A stretch of DNA of 64,000 bases from Afipia carboxidovorans OM5 (GCF_000218565.1 NC_015684.1:3531749-3595748); one strand, 5' to 3'; shown: positions 19,541 through 28,611, numbered from the stretch's first letter. A program made the numbers and translations. Notes: generated by a model from the letters alone, not told the origin.

Positions 19541-20509
19541 TTATTTTCCAAGAAGATCGGGCGCGATTTTCTTGCACGCATCGACAAGCGTCTGCACCGC
19601 GACGACGGATTTGTCGAAGCCTTCGCGATCCTTGCCCGAGAGTTCGATCTCGACGATGCGCTCGACGCCCTTGGAGCCGATCACCACCGGCACGCCGACA
19701 TACATATCCTTCACGCCGTATTCGCCGGAGAGATACGCCGCGCACGGCAGCACGCGCTTTTTGTCGCGCAGATAGCTTTCCGCCATCGCGATCGCGGATG
19801 CGGCGGGTGCATAGAAGGCCGAGCCGGTCTTGAGCAGGTTGACGATCTCCGCGCCGCCGTTGCGGGTGCGGTTGACGATCTCGTCGATGCGGCCCTGCGA
19901 GGTCCAGCCCATCTTCACGAGGTCCGGCAGCGGAATACCGGCCACCGTGGAATAACGCACCAGCGGGACCATGGAGTCGCCGTGGCCGCCGAGCACGAAG
20001 GCCGACACGTCCTCGACGGAGACATTGAATTCATCAGCCAGGAAGTAGCGAAAGCGCGCCGAATCCAGCACGCCGGCCATGCCGACCACCTTCTTCGCCG
20101 GCAGCTTCGAGGACTTCTGCAGCGCCCAGACCATCGCGTCCAGCGGGTTGGTGATGCAGATCACGAAAGCGTCGGGCGCATATTTGGCGATACCGGCGCC
20201 CACCTGCTCCATCACTTTCAGATTGATGCTGAGAAGATCGTCGCGGCTCATGCCCGGCTTGCGCGGAACGCCTGCGGTGACGATGCAGACATCGGCGCCA
20301 TCGAGCGCCTCGTAGGAATTCGTGCCCTTCATCACGGCATCGAAGCCGCTGATCGGCGAGGACTGGGCGATGTCGAGCGACTTGCCCTGCGGCACGCCCT
20401 CCACGATGTCGAACATCACGACGTCGCCAAGCTCCTTGAGGCCGACGAGGTGAGCGAGGGTGCCGCCAATCTGGCCGGACCCGATCAACGCAATCTTGTT
20501 ACGTGCCAT
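19541..20509 (-). CDS. mdh: Malate dehydrogenase
   Basis: A 322-residue NAD-dependent, LDH-like malate dehydrogenase of the TCA cycle. The Rossmann motif IGSGQIGGTLA (about 8-18), the substrate-binding VTAGVPRKPGMSRDDLL loop, the catalytic histidine in FVLGGHGDSMVPL and the mobile-loop arginines are present. The in-frame ATG at 20533 would add eight residues; the family start MARNKIALIG at 20509 is chosen. Its own terminator follows at 19472. Confidence 0.97.
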   Translation of the reverse strand: MARNKIALIGSGQIGGTLAHLVGLKELGDVVMFDIVEGVPQGKSLDIAQSSPISGFDAVMKGTNSYEALDGADVCIVTAGVPRKPGMSRDDLLSINLKVMEQVGAGIAKYAPDAFVICITNPLDAMVWALQKSSKLPAKKVVGMAGVLDSARFRYFLADEFNVSVEDVSAFVLGGHGDSMVPLVRYSTVAGIPLPDLVKMGWTSQGRIDEIVNRTRNGGAEIVNLLKTGSAFYAPAASAIAMAESYLRDKKRVLPCAAYLSGEYGVKDMYVGVPVVIGSKGVERIVEIELSGKDREGFDKSVVAVQTLVDACKKIAPDLLGK

Positions 20510-20638
20510 GTGAAAAATGTCCCTGTGAGGCAAGGTGAACCGAGGCGTCGAAACCCGTTAAACCTTTCGGCAGGGCCGTTCAAGTCGCTTTCCGGAGGGG
20601 GTGTCGCGCTGCTTTTGCAGTTCACGACACGCGACACA

Positions 20639-21817
20639 CTAGGTTTCGACCAGGCCCGTGCTTGCGCCGCTCGCTGCGGAATCGCTGCGTCCGTGAGGCA
20701 GCGCGAGATAGGAGTCAGAGCCCATCTCGATGATGCGCGACACCGTGCGGGCGAACTCGCGCGCTTCCACGCCTTCCTCGGAACGATAAATCGACGACGG
20801 CTCCGCGGCCGCCGAGGCCATCAGCTTCACCTTGTTGTCGTAGAGCGCATCAATGAGCGAGATGAATCGCTTCGCCGGATTGCGCTCCTCGAACTCCATC
20901 ACCGGCACATGATCGATCAGCACGGTGTGATAATCGCGCGCGATGCGCAGATAGTCCGGCGGGCCGAGCGGGCGCTCGCATAAATCCTCGAAGGTGAAAC
21001 GCGCGACGCCGTGCGCGGAATGATCGATATGCAGCACGCGGCCTTTCAGCGCGATGTCGCGCGGGGGTGCATCCGCGCTGCCGGTGAGCTTGAGCCATGC
21101 GGCATCGAGCGTCGCGGCGGCGGCTGCATCGTCGGGGACCAGCCACATCCGGATGCCGGAGAGCTTTTCCATCCGGTAGTCGGTACGGGCATCGAGCCGC
21201 AGCACTTCCATCCGCGCTTCGATATCAGCGATGAACGGCAGGAACAGCGCGCGGTTGAGACCGCCTTTGTAGAGATCCTCCGGCGCCACGTTCGAGGTCG
21301 CAACGATCACGGTGCCGAGTTCGAACAGCCGCGCGAACAGCCGCCCGAGGATCATCGCATCTGCGATGTCGGTGACGTGGAATTCGTCGAAGCACAGGAG
21401 CCAGGCTTCCTCGAAGATCGAGTTCGCCGTCAGTTGAATCGGATCGGCATCGGCGATCTCACGCGCTGCGATCTTCTGCCGGAAATTGAAGATGCGATCG
21501 TGAACGTCGCCCATGAATTCGTGGAAGTGCGAGCGGCGCTTGTAGACGACCGTGCTCGCCTGGAAGAACAGATCCATCAGCATGGTCTTGCCGCGACCGA
21601 CCTCGCCGTGGATGTAAAGCCCGCGCGGCGGCGGTGTGTCGTCGGCAAACAGCCGGCCGAACAGGCCCTGCTTGCGTGGCTTGTAGTGATCGAGATGCGT
21701 CTCGAGCGTCTCGAGCTTCGCCACGGCGTCGGCCTGCGCCGCATCGCGTTCGATGGCGTCGGATTCGATGAGTTGCTCGTAGCGCCGGTAAAGCGGCGAG
21801 GGTGAGGACGCATCCAT
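20639..21817 (-). CDS. zapE: Cell division ATPase ZapE (AFG1-like)
   Basis: An AAA-type ATPase of about 392 residues of the AFG1/ZapE family. The Walker A motif HGEVGRGKTMLMD lies at about residues 70-82, and Walker B is in LLCFDEFHVTDIADAMIL. The conserved FHEFMGDVHDR and VIVATSNVAPEDLYKGGLNR segments are family signatures. ZapE interacts with the divisome and affects Z-ring stability in enterics; in alphaproteobacteria the role is inferred. A GTG at 21841 could add eight residues; neither start has a strong ribosome site and the ATG is preferred. It lies 129 bp upstream of mdh in the same direction. Confidence 0.9.
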   Translation of the reverse strand: MDASSPSPLYRRYEQLIESDAIERDAAQADAVAKLETLETHLDHYKPRKQGLFGRLFADDTPPPRGLYIHGEVGRGKTMLMDLFFQASTVVYKRRSHFHEFMGDVHDRIFNFRQKIAAREIADADPIQLTANSIFEEAWLLCFDEFHVTDIADAMILGRLFARLFELGTVIVATSNVAPEDLYKGGLNRALFLPFIADIEARMEVLRLDARTDYRMEKLSGIRMWLVPDDAAAAATLDAAWLKLTGSADAPPRDIALKGRVLHIDHSAHGVARFTFEDLCERPLGPPDYLRIARDYHTVLIDHVPVMEFEERNPAKRFISLIDALYDNKVKLMASAAAEPSSIYRSEEGVEAREFARTVSRIIEMGSDSYLALPHGRSDSAASGASTGLVET

Positions 21818-21876
21818 GCCCGCACCCGGCCTCAGCGCCACGGAAAATGCAACACCTACGGAGGTCGAAGCGCCTT

Positions 21877-22455
21877 TTATGAGATGAAATATCGCCTTTG
21901 CGCGCCGCGATCCGGTTCAACCGGCGACAGCCCGTAGGAATCCTCGACCACGTAGGGCCCGCCACCGACAGACGCGCGCGAGGAGAACAGCACGAAACGC
22001 GAGGCGACGAACCGCTTCGCCGGGAAGTACCCACGCACCGAAAGGTAGTCGGCGACATCACGACTCGACGCATCGCGCAGACGCGCCAGCGTGACATGCG
22101 GAATGAACTTGCGGCCCTCCGGCTCAAGCCCGAAGCGGCGCATCAGCCGCTCATGCTCGGCCTGCAACTCCATCAGCGGCCGGGTCGGCGCAACGCAGGC
22201 CACCACCGCGCGCGGCTTCTTGCCGCCGAAGCTCGACAGCCCCTGCAGCGTCACCTCGAAGGGCTGGCGATCGATGCGCTCGAGCGAGCCCGCGATCTCG
22301 CGCGCGACATCGTCGTCGATGTCGCCGATGAAACGCAGCGTGACGTGATAATTTTCCGGATCGACCCAGCGGCCGCCGGGAAGCCCGCCACGCAGCATCG
22401 ACAGTGATTGGGAAATGTCGGGCGGGATCTCAAGTCCAGTGAATAAACGAGGCAT
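21877..22455 (-). CDS. thpR: RNA 2',3'-cyclic 3'-phosphodiesterase ThpR (2H family)
   Basis: A 192-residue 2H phosphoesterase. The two catalytic His-x-Thr-x motifs are H37-VTL in NYHVTLRFIGD and H120-VTL in FIPHVTLARL, about 83 residues apart as expected. The N-terminal PRLFTGLEIPP is typical of ThpR/LigT. It opens 2',3'-cyclic phosphates at RNA ends. It lies 60 bp upstream of zapE in the same direction. Confidence 0.9.
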   Translation of the reverse strand: MPRLFTGLEIPPDISQSLSMLRGGLPGGRWVDPENYHVTLRFIGDIDDDVAREIAGSLERIDRQPFEVTLQGLSSFGGKKPRAVVACVAPTRPLMELQAEHERLMRRFGLEPEGRKFIPHVTLARLRDASSRDVADYLSVRGYFPAKRFVASRFVLFSSRASVGGGPYVVEDSYGLSPVEPDRGAQRRYFIS

Positions 22456-22610
22456 CGCACTCCCTCGACGCTTAAGCGCCCACGCGAGCCTCGCCGATGG
22501 TCCGGCGAATGCGCGAAGCGCGAATCACTCACCCGAATCGATAGCTGCACTTGTAACGCAGCCTCATGACGAAGCGAAGCGAGCCAGTGGACAGTTTTGC
22601 GGCTGTGACT

Positions 22611-23255
22611 TCAACGCACCGCGGACGTGACCGGAAGTTCCTTCAGAAACGCCTCCACCGCAGGCAATATCCGCGCAACGATGACGTCGACACCCGCCGC
22701 AGTCGGATGCAGGCCATCAGGCAGCTTCATCGCTGCATCCTGCGTCACGCCATCGAGAAAGAACGGATAGAGCGGCACGCCGTGCTTCTTCGCGAGCTCG
22801 GGATAGATACTGTTGAACGCGCGCCCATACGCCTCGCCGAGATTGGGCGCCGCATACATGCCGCACAACATCACGGCAATGCCGCGCGCTTTCAGCCGGG
22901 TGATGATGTCGTCGAGGGCCGCGCGCGTGACTTTCGGATCGACCCCGCGCAGCATGTCGTTGGCGCCGAGTTCGACCAGCACCGCCTGTGTGCCCTCCGG
23001 GATCGACCAGTCGAGCCGGTCGCGGCCACCGGAGGCCGTATCACCCGATACGCCCGCGTTGACGATCTCGGTCGCAATGCCTTTATCCTTGAGCGCCTGC
23101 TGCAGCCGCACCGGAAATGCGGCAGAGGCCGGCAGCCCATAGCCGGCCGTGAGGGAATCGCCCAGCACGGCGAGCTTGAGCGGCGGCGTGAAGGTCTGCG
23201 CCATGACACCAGAACTCCCGGCCACGGCGAGGCAGGCCGCCGCGACCAAAAACAT
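22611..23255 (-). CDS. tesA: Secreted SGNH arylesterase/thioesterase TesA
   Basis: A 214-residue SGNH hydrolase. The signal peptide (MFLVAAACLAVAGSSGVMAQ) is followed by block I LAVLGDSLTAGYGL with the nucleophile serine, block II VNAGVSGDTASGG with the oxyanion glycine, block III VELGANDMLRG and block V DGLHPTAAG with the Asp-x-x-His pair. These are the marks of TesA (acyl-CoA thioesterase I/arylesterase, periplasmic). The start at 23255 has GAGAGG 9 nt upstream; an alternative ATG at 23306 would overlap the start codon of the divergent ABC gene. The open frame extends further upstream but is antisense to that gene. Confidence 0.9.
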   Translation of the reverse strand: MFLVAAACLAVAGSSGVMAQTFTPPLKLAVLGDSLTAGYGLPASAAFPVRLQQALKDKGIATEIVNAGVSGDTASGGRDRLDWSIPEGTQAVLVELGANDMLRGVDPKVTRAALDDIITRLKARGIAVMLCGMYAAPNLGEAYGRAFNSIYPELAKKHGVPLYPFFLDGVTQDAAMKLPDGLHPTAAGVDVIVARILPAVEAFLKELPVTSAVR

Positions 23256-23304
23256 CCGTGCGCGCCTCTCGACCGCGGCTGCGAAACTCCCATATGGCAG
23301 GGGC

Positions 23305-24015
23305 ATGGATACTCTCACCGCTCTCTCACAGCCGGCCACCGCCGGCTCACCCGTCATCTCACTCTCCGGCATCGACCTGTCCCTCGGACGGGGCGCCGCA
23401 AAAGTCCATATCCTCAAGGGAATCGACTTGCACGTCGCGCCCGGTGAAACCGTTGGCCTGATCGGCCCATCCGGTTCGGGCAAATCGACGCTGCTCATGG
23501 TCATGGCCGGGCTGGAGAGGCCCGATGCCGGAGAAGTGGTGGTGCAGGGCACATCTTTCAACGCCCTCGACGAGGATGGTCTCGCACGGTTTCGTGGCCG
23601 CGAGATCGGCATCGTGTTTCAATCGTTCCATCTGATCCCGACCATGACCGCGCTCGAGAACGTCGCGGTGCCGCTCGAACTTGCAGGCAAGAAAGATGCA
23701 GCGGAGCGTGCCGCGCGCGAGTTGCAGGCGGTCGGCCTCGGCGAGCGGCTTCATCATTATCCCGCCGAACTCTCCGGCGGCGAGCAGCAGCGCGTGGCGC
23801 TTGCACGCGCACTCGCACCCGATCCCGCAATTCTTCTCGCCGATGAGCCGACCGGCAATCTCGACGAGGCGACCGGCAAGCAGATTGCCGATCTGCTGTT
23901 CGATCTACACAAGGCGCGCGGCACGACGCTGGTGCTGGTGACACACGATGCAACGCTGGCGCAGCGCTGCGGCCGCACCGTGAAACTGCGCTCGGGCCAC
24001 ATCGATGGCGCTTAA
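23305..24015 (+). CDS. ybbA: ABC transporter ATPase, YbbA/LolD type
   Basis: A 236-residue ATP-binding subunit. Walker A is GPSGSGKST, the Q-loop is in IVFQSFHLIPTMTALENV, the signature is LSGGEQQRVALARAL, Walker B is ILLADEPTGNLD and the H-loop is in VLVTHD. The FQSFHL and DEPTGNLD sequences place it in the MacB/LolD/YbbA group. It overlaps the permease gene by 11 nt and is divergent from tesA, the same grouping as tesA-ybbA-ybbP in E. coli. The start codon sits in a CATG that is also a possible tesA start on the other strand. AGGGG lies very close to the ATG, so the ribosome site is poor. Confidence 0.92.
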   Translation: MDTLTALSQPATAGSPVISLSGIDLSLGRGAAKVHILKGIDLHVAPGETVGLIGPSGSGKSTLLMVMAGLERPDAGEVVVQGTSFNALDEDGLARFRGREIGIVFQSFHLIPTMTALENVAVPLELAGKKDAAERAARELQAVGLGERLHHYPAELSGGEQQRVALARALAPDPAILLADEPTGNLDEATGKQIADLLFDLHKARGTTLVLVTHDATLAQRCGRTVKLRSGHIDGA

Positions 24016-26542
24016 CGCTCCTCTCGCATGGCGCTTCGCCTGGCGCGAATGGCGCGGCGGGCTTTCCGGCTTCCGGGTGTTCATCGCCTGTATCGCGCTT
24101 GGCGTCTTCGCGATCGCCGGTGTCGGTGCGCTCTCCGCAAGCCTCAATGAAGGCTTGAGCCGGCAGGCGCGCGTGCTGCTTGGCGGTGACGTCACCTTTG
24201 CATTGTTTCAGCGCGAGGCGAGCGCGGACGAACTTGCATTCCTGCAAAGCCAAGGCGAGATGTCGCGCATCGCCACGCTGCGCGGCATGGCGCGGACGGC
24301 GCACGACGATTTCACGCTGATCGACATCAAGGCTGTCGACAATCATCACCCGCTGCTTGGCACGCTCACGCTCGATCCGCCGCTGCCGCTCGACGACATC
24401 CTTGCATCGCATAACGGCGTGTTCGGTGCGGCGGCCGATCCGGTGCTGCTCGCCCGGCTCAATCTCAAGGTTGGCGACACCGTCCACGTCGGCGAGGCCA
24501 CGTTCCAGATTCGCAGCAGCCTCACCACCGAGCCCGACAAGCTGCTCGGCGGCATCAGTATCGGGCCGCGCTTTCTCATCAGCCATCAGGGTCTCCAAGC
24601 AACGGCGCTGCTGCAGCCCGGCGCATTGGTGCGCTGGACTTATCGCATCAAGCTCGCTGCGCCGAGCGATGCGGCAGCAGAGCAATTGATCGCGCAGGCC
24701 CGCGAAAAATTCCCGCAGGCCGGATGGGAAGTGAGAAGCCCGGCCAATGCCTCGCCGCAGCTGGAGCGTAATGTCTCGCGCTTCACGCAGTTCCTGACGC
24801 TGGTCGGTCTCGCCGCGCTTCTGATCGGCGGCATCGGCGTCGTCAACGCCGTGGAAAGCCACCTTGCGCGCAGGCGCGATGTGATCGCGACCTTCAAGGC
24901 GCTCGGCGCCAGCACGACGATGGTGTTCGCGATCTATCTCTTGCAGGTGCTGATGCTTGCCCTTGTCGGCGCACTGATCGGCGCGGCGCTCGGCACGCTT
25001 CTGCCGTACGCCATTCTCGCCGTGTTCGGCCATCTGCTGCCGCTGCCGATCGAACCCGGCATCTATCCCGGCACGCTGGCGCTTGCCCTGCTCTACGGTG
25101 TGTTCGCGGCGCTCGCCTTTGCGCTCGGCCCGCTGATGCGGGTGCGCGACGTTCCCGCTGCGGTGCTGTTTCGCGCCGAAGTCGCGGGCGAGGGATCGCG
25201 CCGCAACCTGCGCCATCTGCTTGCGCCGGCCGCGGCTGTCGCGCTTCTCGCCATCGCTGCCGTTGCGCTCGCCTATGACCGGCGCATCGCCGCGATCTTT
25301 GTCGGCGTTAGCCTTGCGGTGTTTGTCCTGCTGCGCATCGTCGCACGATTGATCATGGCAGGTGCAAAACGCCTGCCGCGCCCCGGCAATGCGCTTCTTC
25401 GTCTGGCGCTCGCCAACATCCATCGCCCCGGCGCGCTCACGCCGTCGGTCGTGCTCTCGCTCGGCCTCGGCCTTGCGGCGCTTGTCACCGTGACGCAGAT
25501 CGACGCCAATCTGCGCCAGCAATTCACCGCAGCCCTGCCCGAGCGCGCACCGTCTTTCTATTTCCTCGACATCCCCTCGGCACAATCGGCGCACTTCTCC
25601 GAATTTCTCGGCGGCATCGCGCCTCATGCCAAGGTGGAGGTGGTGCCGATGCTGCGCGGACGCATCACCGCCGTGAAAGGCGTGCCGGCCGAGCAGCTCA
25701 AGCCTGCATCCGACAGCGAATGGGTGCTGCAGAGCGACCGCGGCATCAGCTATGCCGATGCGGTGCCGCCTGGCTCCAAGGTGGTCGCGGGACAATGGTG
25801 GTCCGCCGACTATCAAGGCGCGCCACTGGTCTCGCTGGAACAGAAGACCGCCGACGGGCTCGGCATCGCCATCGGCGACGAGATCACCGTCAACGTGCTC
25901 GGCCGCAATCTGACCGCCAGGGTCGCCAATCTGCGCAGCGTCGACTGGCAGAACCTCGGCATCAACTTCGTGCTGGTGTTCTCGCCGAACACTTTCCGCG
26001 GTGCGCCCCATACCGACCTCGCCACGCTGACGGCGGACCTCGCGACCCCCGCCGATGACGCAAACGTTATCAAGGAGGTCGCCCACGCTTTCCCGACCGT
26101 CACCAGCGTGCGGGTGCGCGATGCGCTGAAAAGCATCGGCGACATCGTCACCAACCTCGCGCTGGCGATCCGGGGAGCGAGCCTCGTCACCCTGCTCTCC
26201 GCGCTCCTCGTTCTCGGCGGTGCGCTGGCCGCCGGACACCGCCACCGGGTCTATGACGCCGTGATCCTGAAGACGCTGGGCGCCACCCGGCGCCAGTTGA
26301 TCGGCGCCTATACGCTCGAATACCTTTTGATCGGGGCCACAACGGCCTTTTTCGGGGTCGCGGCGGGTTCGCTTGCCGCCTCTGTCATCGTCACGCGATG
26401 GATGAATCTCAGCTTTGCCTGGTATGGCGGAAATGCGGCGACTGTGGCTGCGAGTGCACTCGCGTTAACCATAGCGCTCGGTCTCGCGGGCACGCTGATC
26501 GCCCTCCGTCAAAAGGCCGCAACCGTGCTGCGCCGATTATGA
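24005..26542 (+). CDS. ybbP: ABC transporter permease, YbbP type (FtsX family)
   Basis: An 845-residue inner membrane protein with two FtsX/MacB core domains and about ten membrane helices: one near the N-terminus (FRVFIACIALGVFAIAGVGA), three around residues 255-380, two at about 405-440, and the C-terminal group at 715-840. Large periplasmic segments lie between them. This duplicated architecture is that of YbbP. Together with YbbA it forms a probable exporter or mechanotransmission system linked to envelope lipids; the substrate is unknown. It overlaps ybbA by 11 nt. Confidence 0.92.
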   Translation: MALNAPLAWRFAWREWRGGLSGFRVFIACIALGVFAIAGVGALSASLNEGLSRQARVLLGGDVTFALFQREASADELAFLQSQGEMSRIATLRGMARTAHDDFTLIDIKAVDNHHPLLGTLTLDPPLPLDDILASHNGVFGAAADPVLLARLNLKVGDTVHVGEATFQIRSSLTTEPDKLLGGISIGPRFLISHQGLQATALLQPGALVRWTYRIKLAAPSDAAAEQLIAQAREKFPQAGWEVRSPANASPQLERNVSRFTQFLTLVGLAALLIGGIGVVNAVESHLARRRDVIATFKALGASTTMVFAIYLLQVLMLALVGALIGAALGTLLPYAILAVFGHLLPLPIEPGIYPGTLALALLYGVFAALAFALGPLMRVRDVPAAVLFRAEVAGEGSRRNLRHLLAPAAAVALLAIAAVALAYDRRIAAIFVGVSLAVFVLLRIVARLIMAGAKRLPRPGNALLRLALANIHRPGALTPSVVLSLGLGLAALVTVTQIDANLRQQFTAALPERAPSFYFLDIPSAQSAHFSEFLGGIAPHAKVEVVPMLRGRITAVKGVPAEQLKPASDSEWVLQSDRGISYADAVPPGSKVVAGQWWSADYQGAPLVSLEQKTADGLGIAIGDEITVNVLGRNLTARVANLRSVDWQNLGINFVLVFSPNTFRGAPHTDLATLTADLATPADDANVIKEVAHAFPTVTSVRVRDALKSIGDIVTNLALAIRGASLVTLLSALLVLGGALAAGHRHRVYDAVILKTLGATRRQLIGAYTLEYLLIGATTAFFGVAAGSLAASVIVTRWMNLSFAWYGGNAATVAASALALTIALGLAGTLIALRQKAATVLRRL

Positions 26543-26696
26543 AGGTTCGTGCTGAAATCTGCATTCATTTTGCGACATTCAGCCGCGCGGAACGACTTGC
26601 GTGCTCTGTGTTATTCTCCCACATACGGAGCAGGCCCAGATTCGTGGAGCAGTGCCATCCGGCACCCCTGACGTAATCCTGGAAACGAGATTCTTC

Positions 26697-26748
26697 CTAC
26701 CGGCAGCAACCCGCCTGAGCGGTCGCCGGCCAACCCAAGAGGCTTCGA
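26697..26748 (+). ncRNA. ybhL leader RNA motif in the 5' UTR of the BI-1 gene
   Basis: The region immediately before the BI-1/YbhL gene folds into a two-tier hairpin: CCGGC (26700-26704) pairs with GCCGG (26725-26729), and inside it CCGC (26711-26714) pairs with GCGG (26719-26722). The single-stranded parts GCAACCC and CAACCCAAGAGG match the pattern I remember for the ybhL motif, a conserved RNA described in the 5' UTRs of ybhL genes of Rhizobiales. The AAGAGG at its 3' end is also the ribosome site. The gene downstream is a YbhL-family protein, as the motif predicts. Its function is not known. Confidence 0.72.
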
Positions 26749-26750
26749 CA

Positions 26751-27542
26751 ATGTCGGACTTGGATCGTAACTACACCTCTCCGTTCGGCCACGTTGCCGG
26801 GCGGGCTGACGCGGCCGCGGTCGACGCGGGCCTGCGCGCCTACATGCTCAAGATCTACAACTACATGACGATCGGCCTCGCCATCACCGGCTTTGCCGCC
26901 CTCGGCGTGTACATGGGTGCCGTGACCACCGATACCGCCTCGGCTGTCGGCCGGGTCGGCAACACGATGCTCACCTCCTTCGGCGTCACGATGTTCGTGA
27001 GCCCGCTGAAGTGGGTCTTCATCTTCGCTCCGCTGGTGATGGTGTTCGCCATCTCCTTCGGGATCAACCGGCTGCGGCCCGCGACCGCGCAGATGCTGTT
27101 CTGGGCCTTCTCGGCGCTGATGGGCATCTCGCTGTCGTCGATCTTCCTCGTCTACACGCACACCTCGATCGTGCGCGTGTTCTTCATCACCGCGGCGGCG
27201 TTCGGTGCGCTGAGCCTCTACGGCTACACCACCAAGCGTGACATGACCGGCATGGGCTCGTTCCTGATCATGGGCCTGTTCGGCGTGATCATCGCGAGCA
27301 TCGTCAACCTGTTCGTCGCAAGTTCGATGCTGCAGTTCGTGGTGTCGATCGTGGGCGTGCTGGTGTTCGCCGGCCTCACCGCCTGGGACACCCAGCGGCT
27401 GAAGAACGACTACATCTACGGCTACGGTGCGATGGGTGGCGACGTCGCCGAGCGGGCCGCCATCACCGGCGCGCTGTCGCTCTACCTGAACTTCATCAAC
27501 CTGTTCACGCTGCTCCTGCAGCTCCTTGGACAGCGCGAGTAA
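26751..27542 (+). CDS. ybhL: Bax inhibitor-1/YccA family membrane protein (YbhL type)
   Basis: A 263-residue integral membrane protein with a hydrophilic N-terminus of about 35 residues followed by seven predicted helices. The segments YNYMTIGLAITGFAALGVY, GINRLRPATAQMLFWAFSAL, SIFLVYTHTSIVRVFFIT and LTAWDTQRLKNDY, and the C-terminal YLNFINLFTLLLQLLG, are BI-1 family signatures. The family contains pH-sensitive calcium leak channels; the bacterial role is unclear. The ATG at 26751 has AAGAGG 9 nt upstream; an earlier in-frame ATG at 26601 would translate through the leader motif and is rejected. Confidence 0.93.
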   Translation: MSDLDRNYTSPFGHVAGRADAAAVDAGLRAYMLKIYNYMTIGLAITGFAALGVYMGAVTTDTASAVGRVGNTMLTSFGVTMFVSPLKWVFIFAPLVMVFAISFGINRLRPATAQMLFWAFSALMGISLSSIFLVYTHTSIVRVFFITAAAFGALSLYGYTTKRDMTGMGSFLIMGLFGVIIASIVNLFVASSMLQFVVSIVGVLVFAGLTAWDTQRLKNDYIYGYGAMGGDVAERAAITGALSLYLNFINLFTLLLQLLGQRE

Positions 27543-27568
27543 GCAGGCACCAGCCTTTCAAGCTCTCA

Positions 27569-27600
27569 AGCCCCGGCCTTGTGCCGGGGCTTTTGTTTTG
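27569..27600 (+). terminator. Intrinsic terminator downstream of ybhL
   Basis: AAGCCCCGGC / GCCGGGGCTT stem with a 5-nt loop, followed by TTGTTTT. It lies 27 nt after the ybhL stop. Confidence 0.9.
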
Positions 27601-27654
27601 GCGCTCTTGTTTCGACACTTTCGTTTTGACCGGCGCAAATTTATGGTCGCGTCC

Positions 27655-28200
27655 ATGACCACGACGACCATGAGCGAGCTCACCATCCGGTCCGCCACCG
27701 CGGCCGACATTCCGGCCATCACCGCGATCTATGGCTTCGAGGTGCGCGAGAAGACCGCAAGCTTCGAACTGACCGCGCCGGATGAAGCGGAAATGGCGCG
27801 GCGCTTCACCGCGCTGACCACCGGCGGCTTCCCCTATCTCGTCGCCACGGTCGACGGCCATCTCGCAGGCTATGCCTATGCCGGACCGTACCGGCCGCGC
27901 TCCGCCTATCGCTATACGGTGGAGGATTCGGTCTATCTCGATCCGGCCTACTACCATCGCGGTATCGGCCGCGCGCTGCTGACCGAACTGATCGCGGAAT
28001 GCACGATGCGCGGCTTCCGCCAGATCATCGCGGTGATCGGCGACTCGGCCAACGCCGCCTCGATCGGCCTGCATCGCAGCGCCGGCTTTGCCATGATCGG
28101 CACGCATCCGAATGTGGGATTCAAATTCGGACGCTGGCTCGATTCGGTGCAGATGCAGCTTGCGATCGGCGAAGGCGGACGAACTGTGCCGCCCAGCTAA
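27655..28200 (+). CDS. GNAT family N-acetyltransferase (phosphinothricin acetyltransferase-like)
   Basis: About 181 residues with a GNAT fold. It starts with LTIRSATAADIPAITAIYGFEV and carries the VEDSVYLDPAYYHRGIGRALLTELI acetyl-CoA segment (motif A) and a C-terminal SIGLHRSAGFAMIGTHPNVGFKFGRWLD. The GF...G...VGFK-GRW-D ending and the overall pattern match the PAT/Bar and MddA group, which acetylates phosphinothricin, methionine sulfone and similar amino acid analogues. The natural substrate is not deducible. Starts at 27643, 27655 and 27670 are all possible and none has a clear ribosome site. It follows the ybhL terminator. Confidence 0.87.
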   Translation: MTTTTMSELTIRSATAADIPAITAIYGFEVREKTASFELTAPDEAEMARRFTALTTGGFPYLVATVDGHLAGYAYAGPYRPRSAYRYTVEDSVYLDPAYYHRGIGRALLTELIAECTMRGFRQIIAVIGDSANAASIGLHRSAGFAMIGTHPNVGFKFGRWLDSVQMQLAIGEGGRTVPPS

Positions 28201-28233
28201 GCCGGTTCCCGCTTCGCCTGAAAACGCTTCAGC

Positions 28234-28611
28234 TTAAACCAGCGCGAGCTTGCGATCGATCACGAGCAGCACACGCTCGAGCTCATGGCCGCGGCGCAAG
28301 ATCTGGCCGCTCGCCGAGATGACGCTGTAGGCCCCCTGCTTGCGCGCGAGGCGCGGATCTTTCTCGATACGATAGATCGGCACTTCGGAGGACCGGCGGA
28401 AGATCGAGAACACTGCACGGTCTCTCAGGAAATCGATCGCATAGTCGCGCCATTCGCCATCGGCGACCATGCGGCCATAGAGATTGAGAATGCGGTTGAG
28501 TTCGAGCCGGTTGAAGGTGACGGCTGCGGGCGGCGCGCTGAAACTGCGCTCCGAGGCCTGACTATCTTCGCTCCCCAGACCGCCAGAACCGTCGCCAGAG
28601 CCGAGCGCCAT
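28234..28611 (-). CDS. DUF2794 domain protein
   Basis: A 125-residue protein of unknown function, recognised as DUF2794, a family restricted to alphaproteobacteria. The typical core is VTFNRLELNRILNLYGRMV, then EWRDYAIDF, then RAVFSIFRRSSEVPIYRIEK, and LERVLLVIDRKL near the end. The N-terminal 30 residues are Gly/Ser-rich and probably disordered. It has no signal peptide or membrane segment. It converges on the GNAT gene with 33 bp between stops. Confidence 0.87.
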   Translation of the reverse strand: MALGSGDGSGGLGSEDSQASERSFSAPPAAVTFNRLELNRILNLYGRMVADGEWRDYAIDFLRDRAVFSIFRRSSEVPIYRIEKDPRLARKQGAYSVISASGQILRRGHELERVLLVIDRKLALV

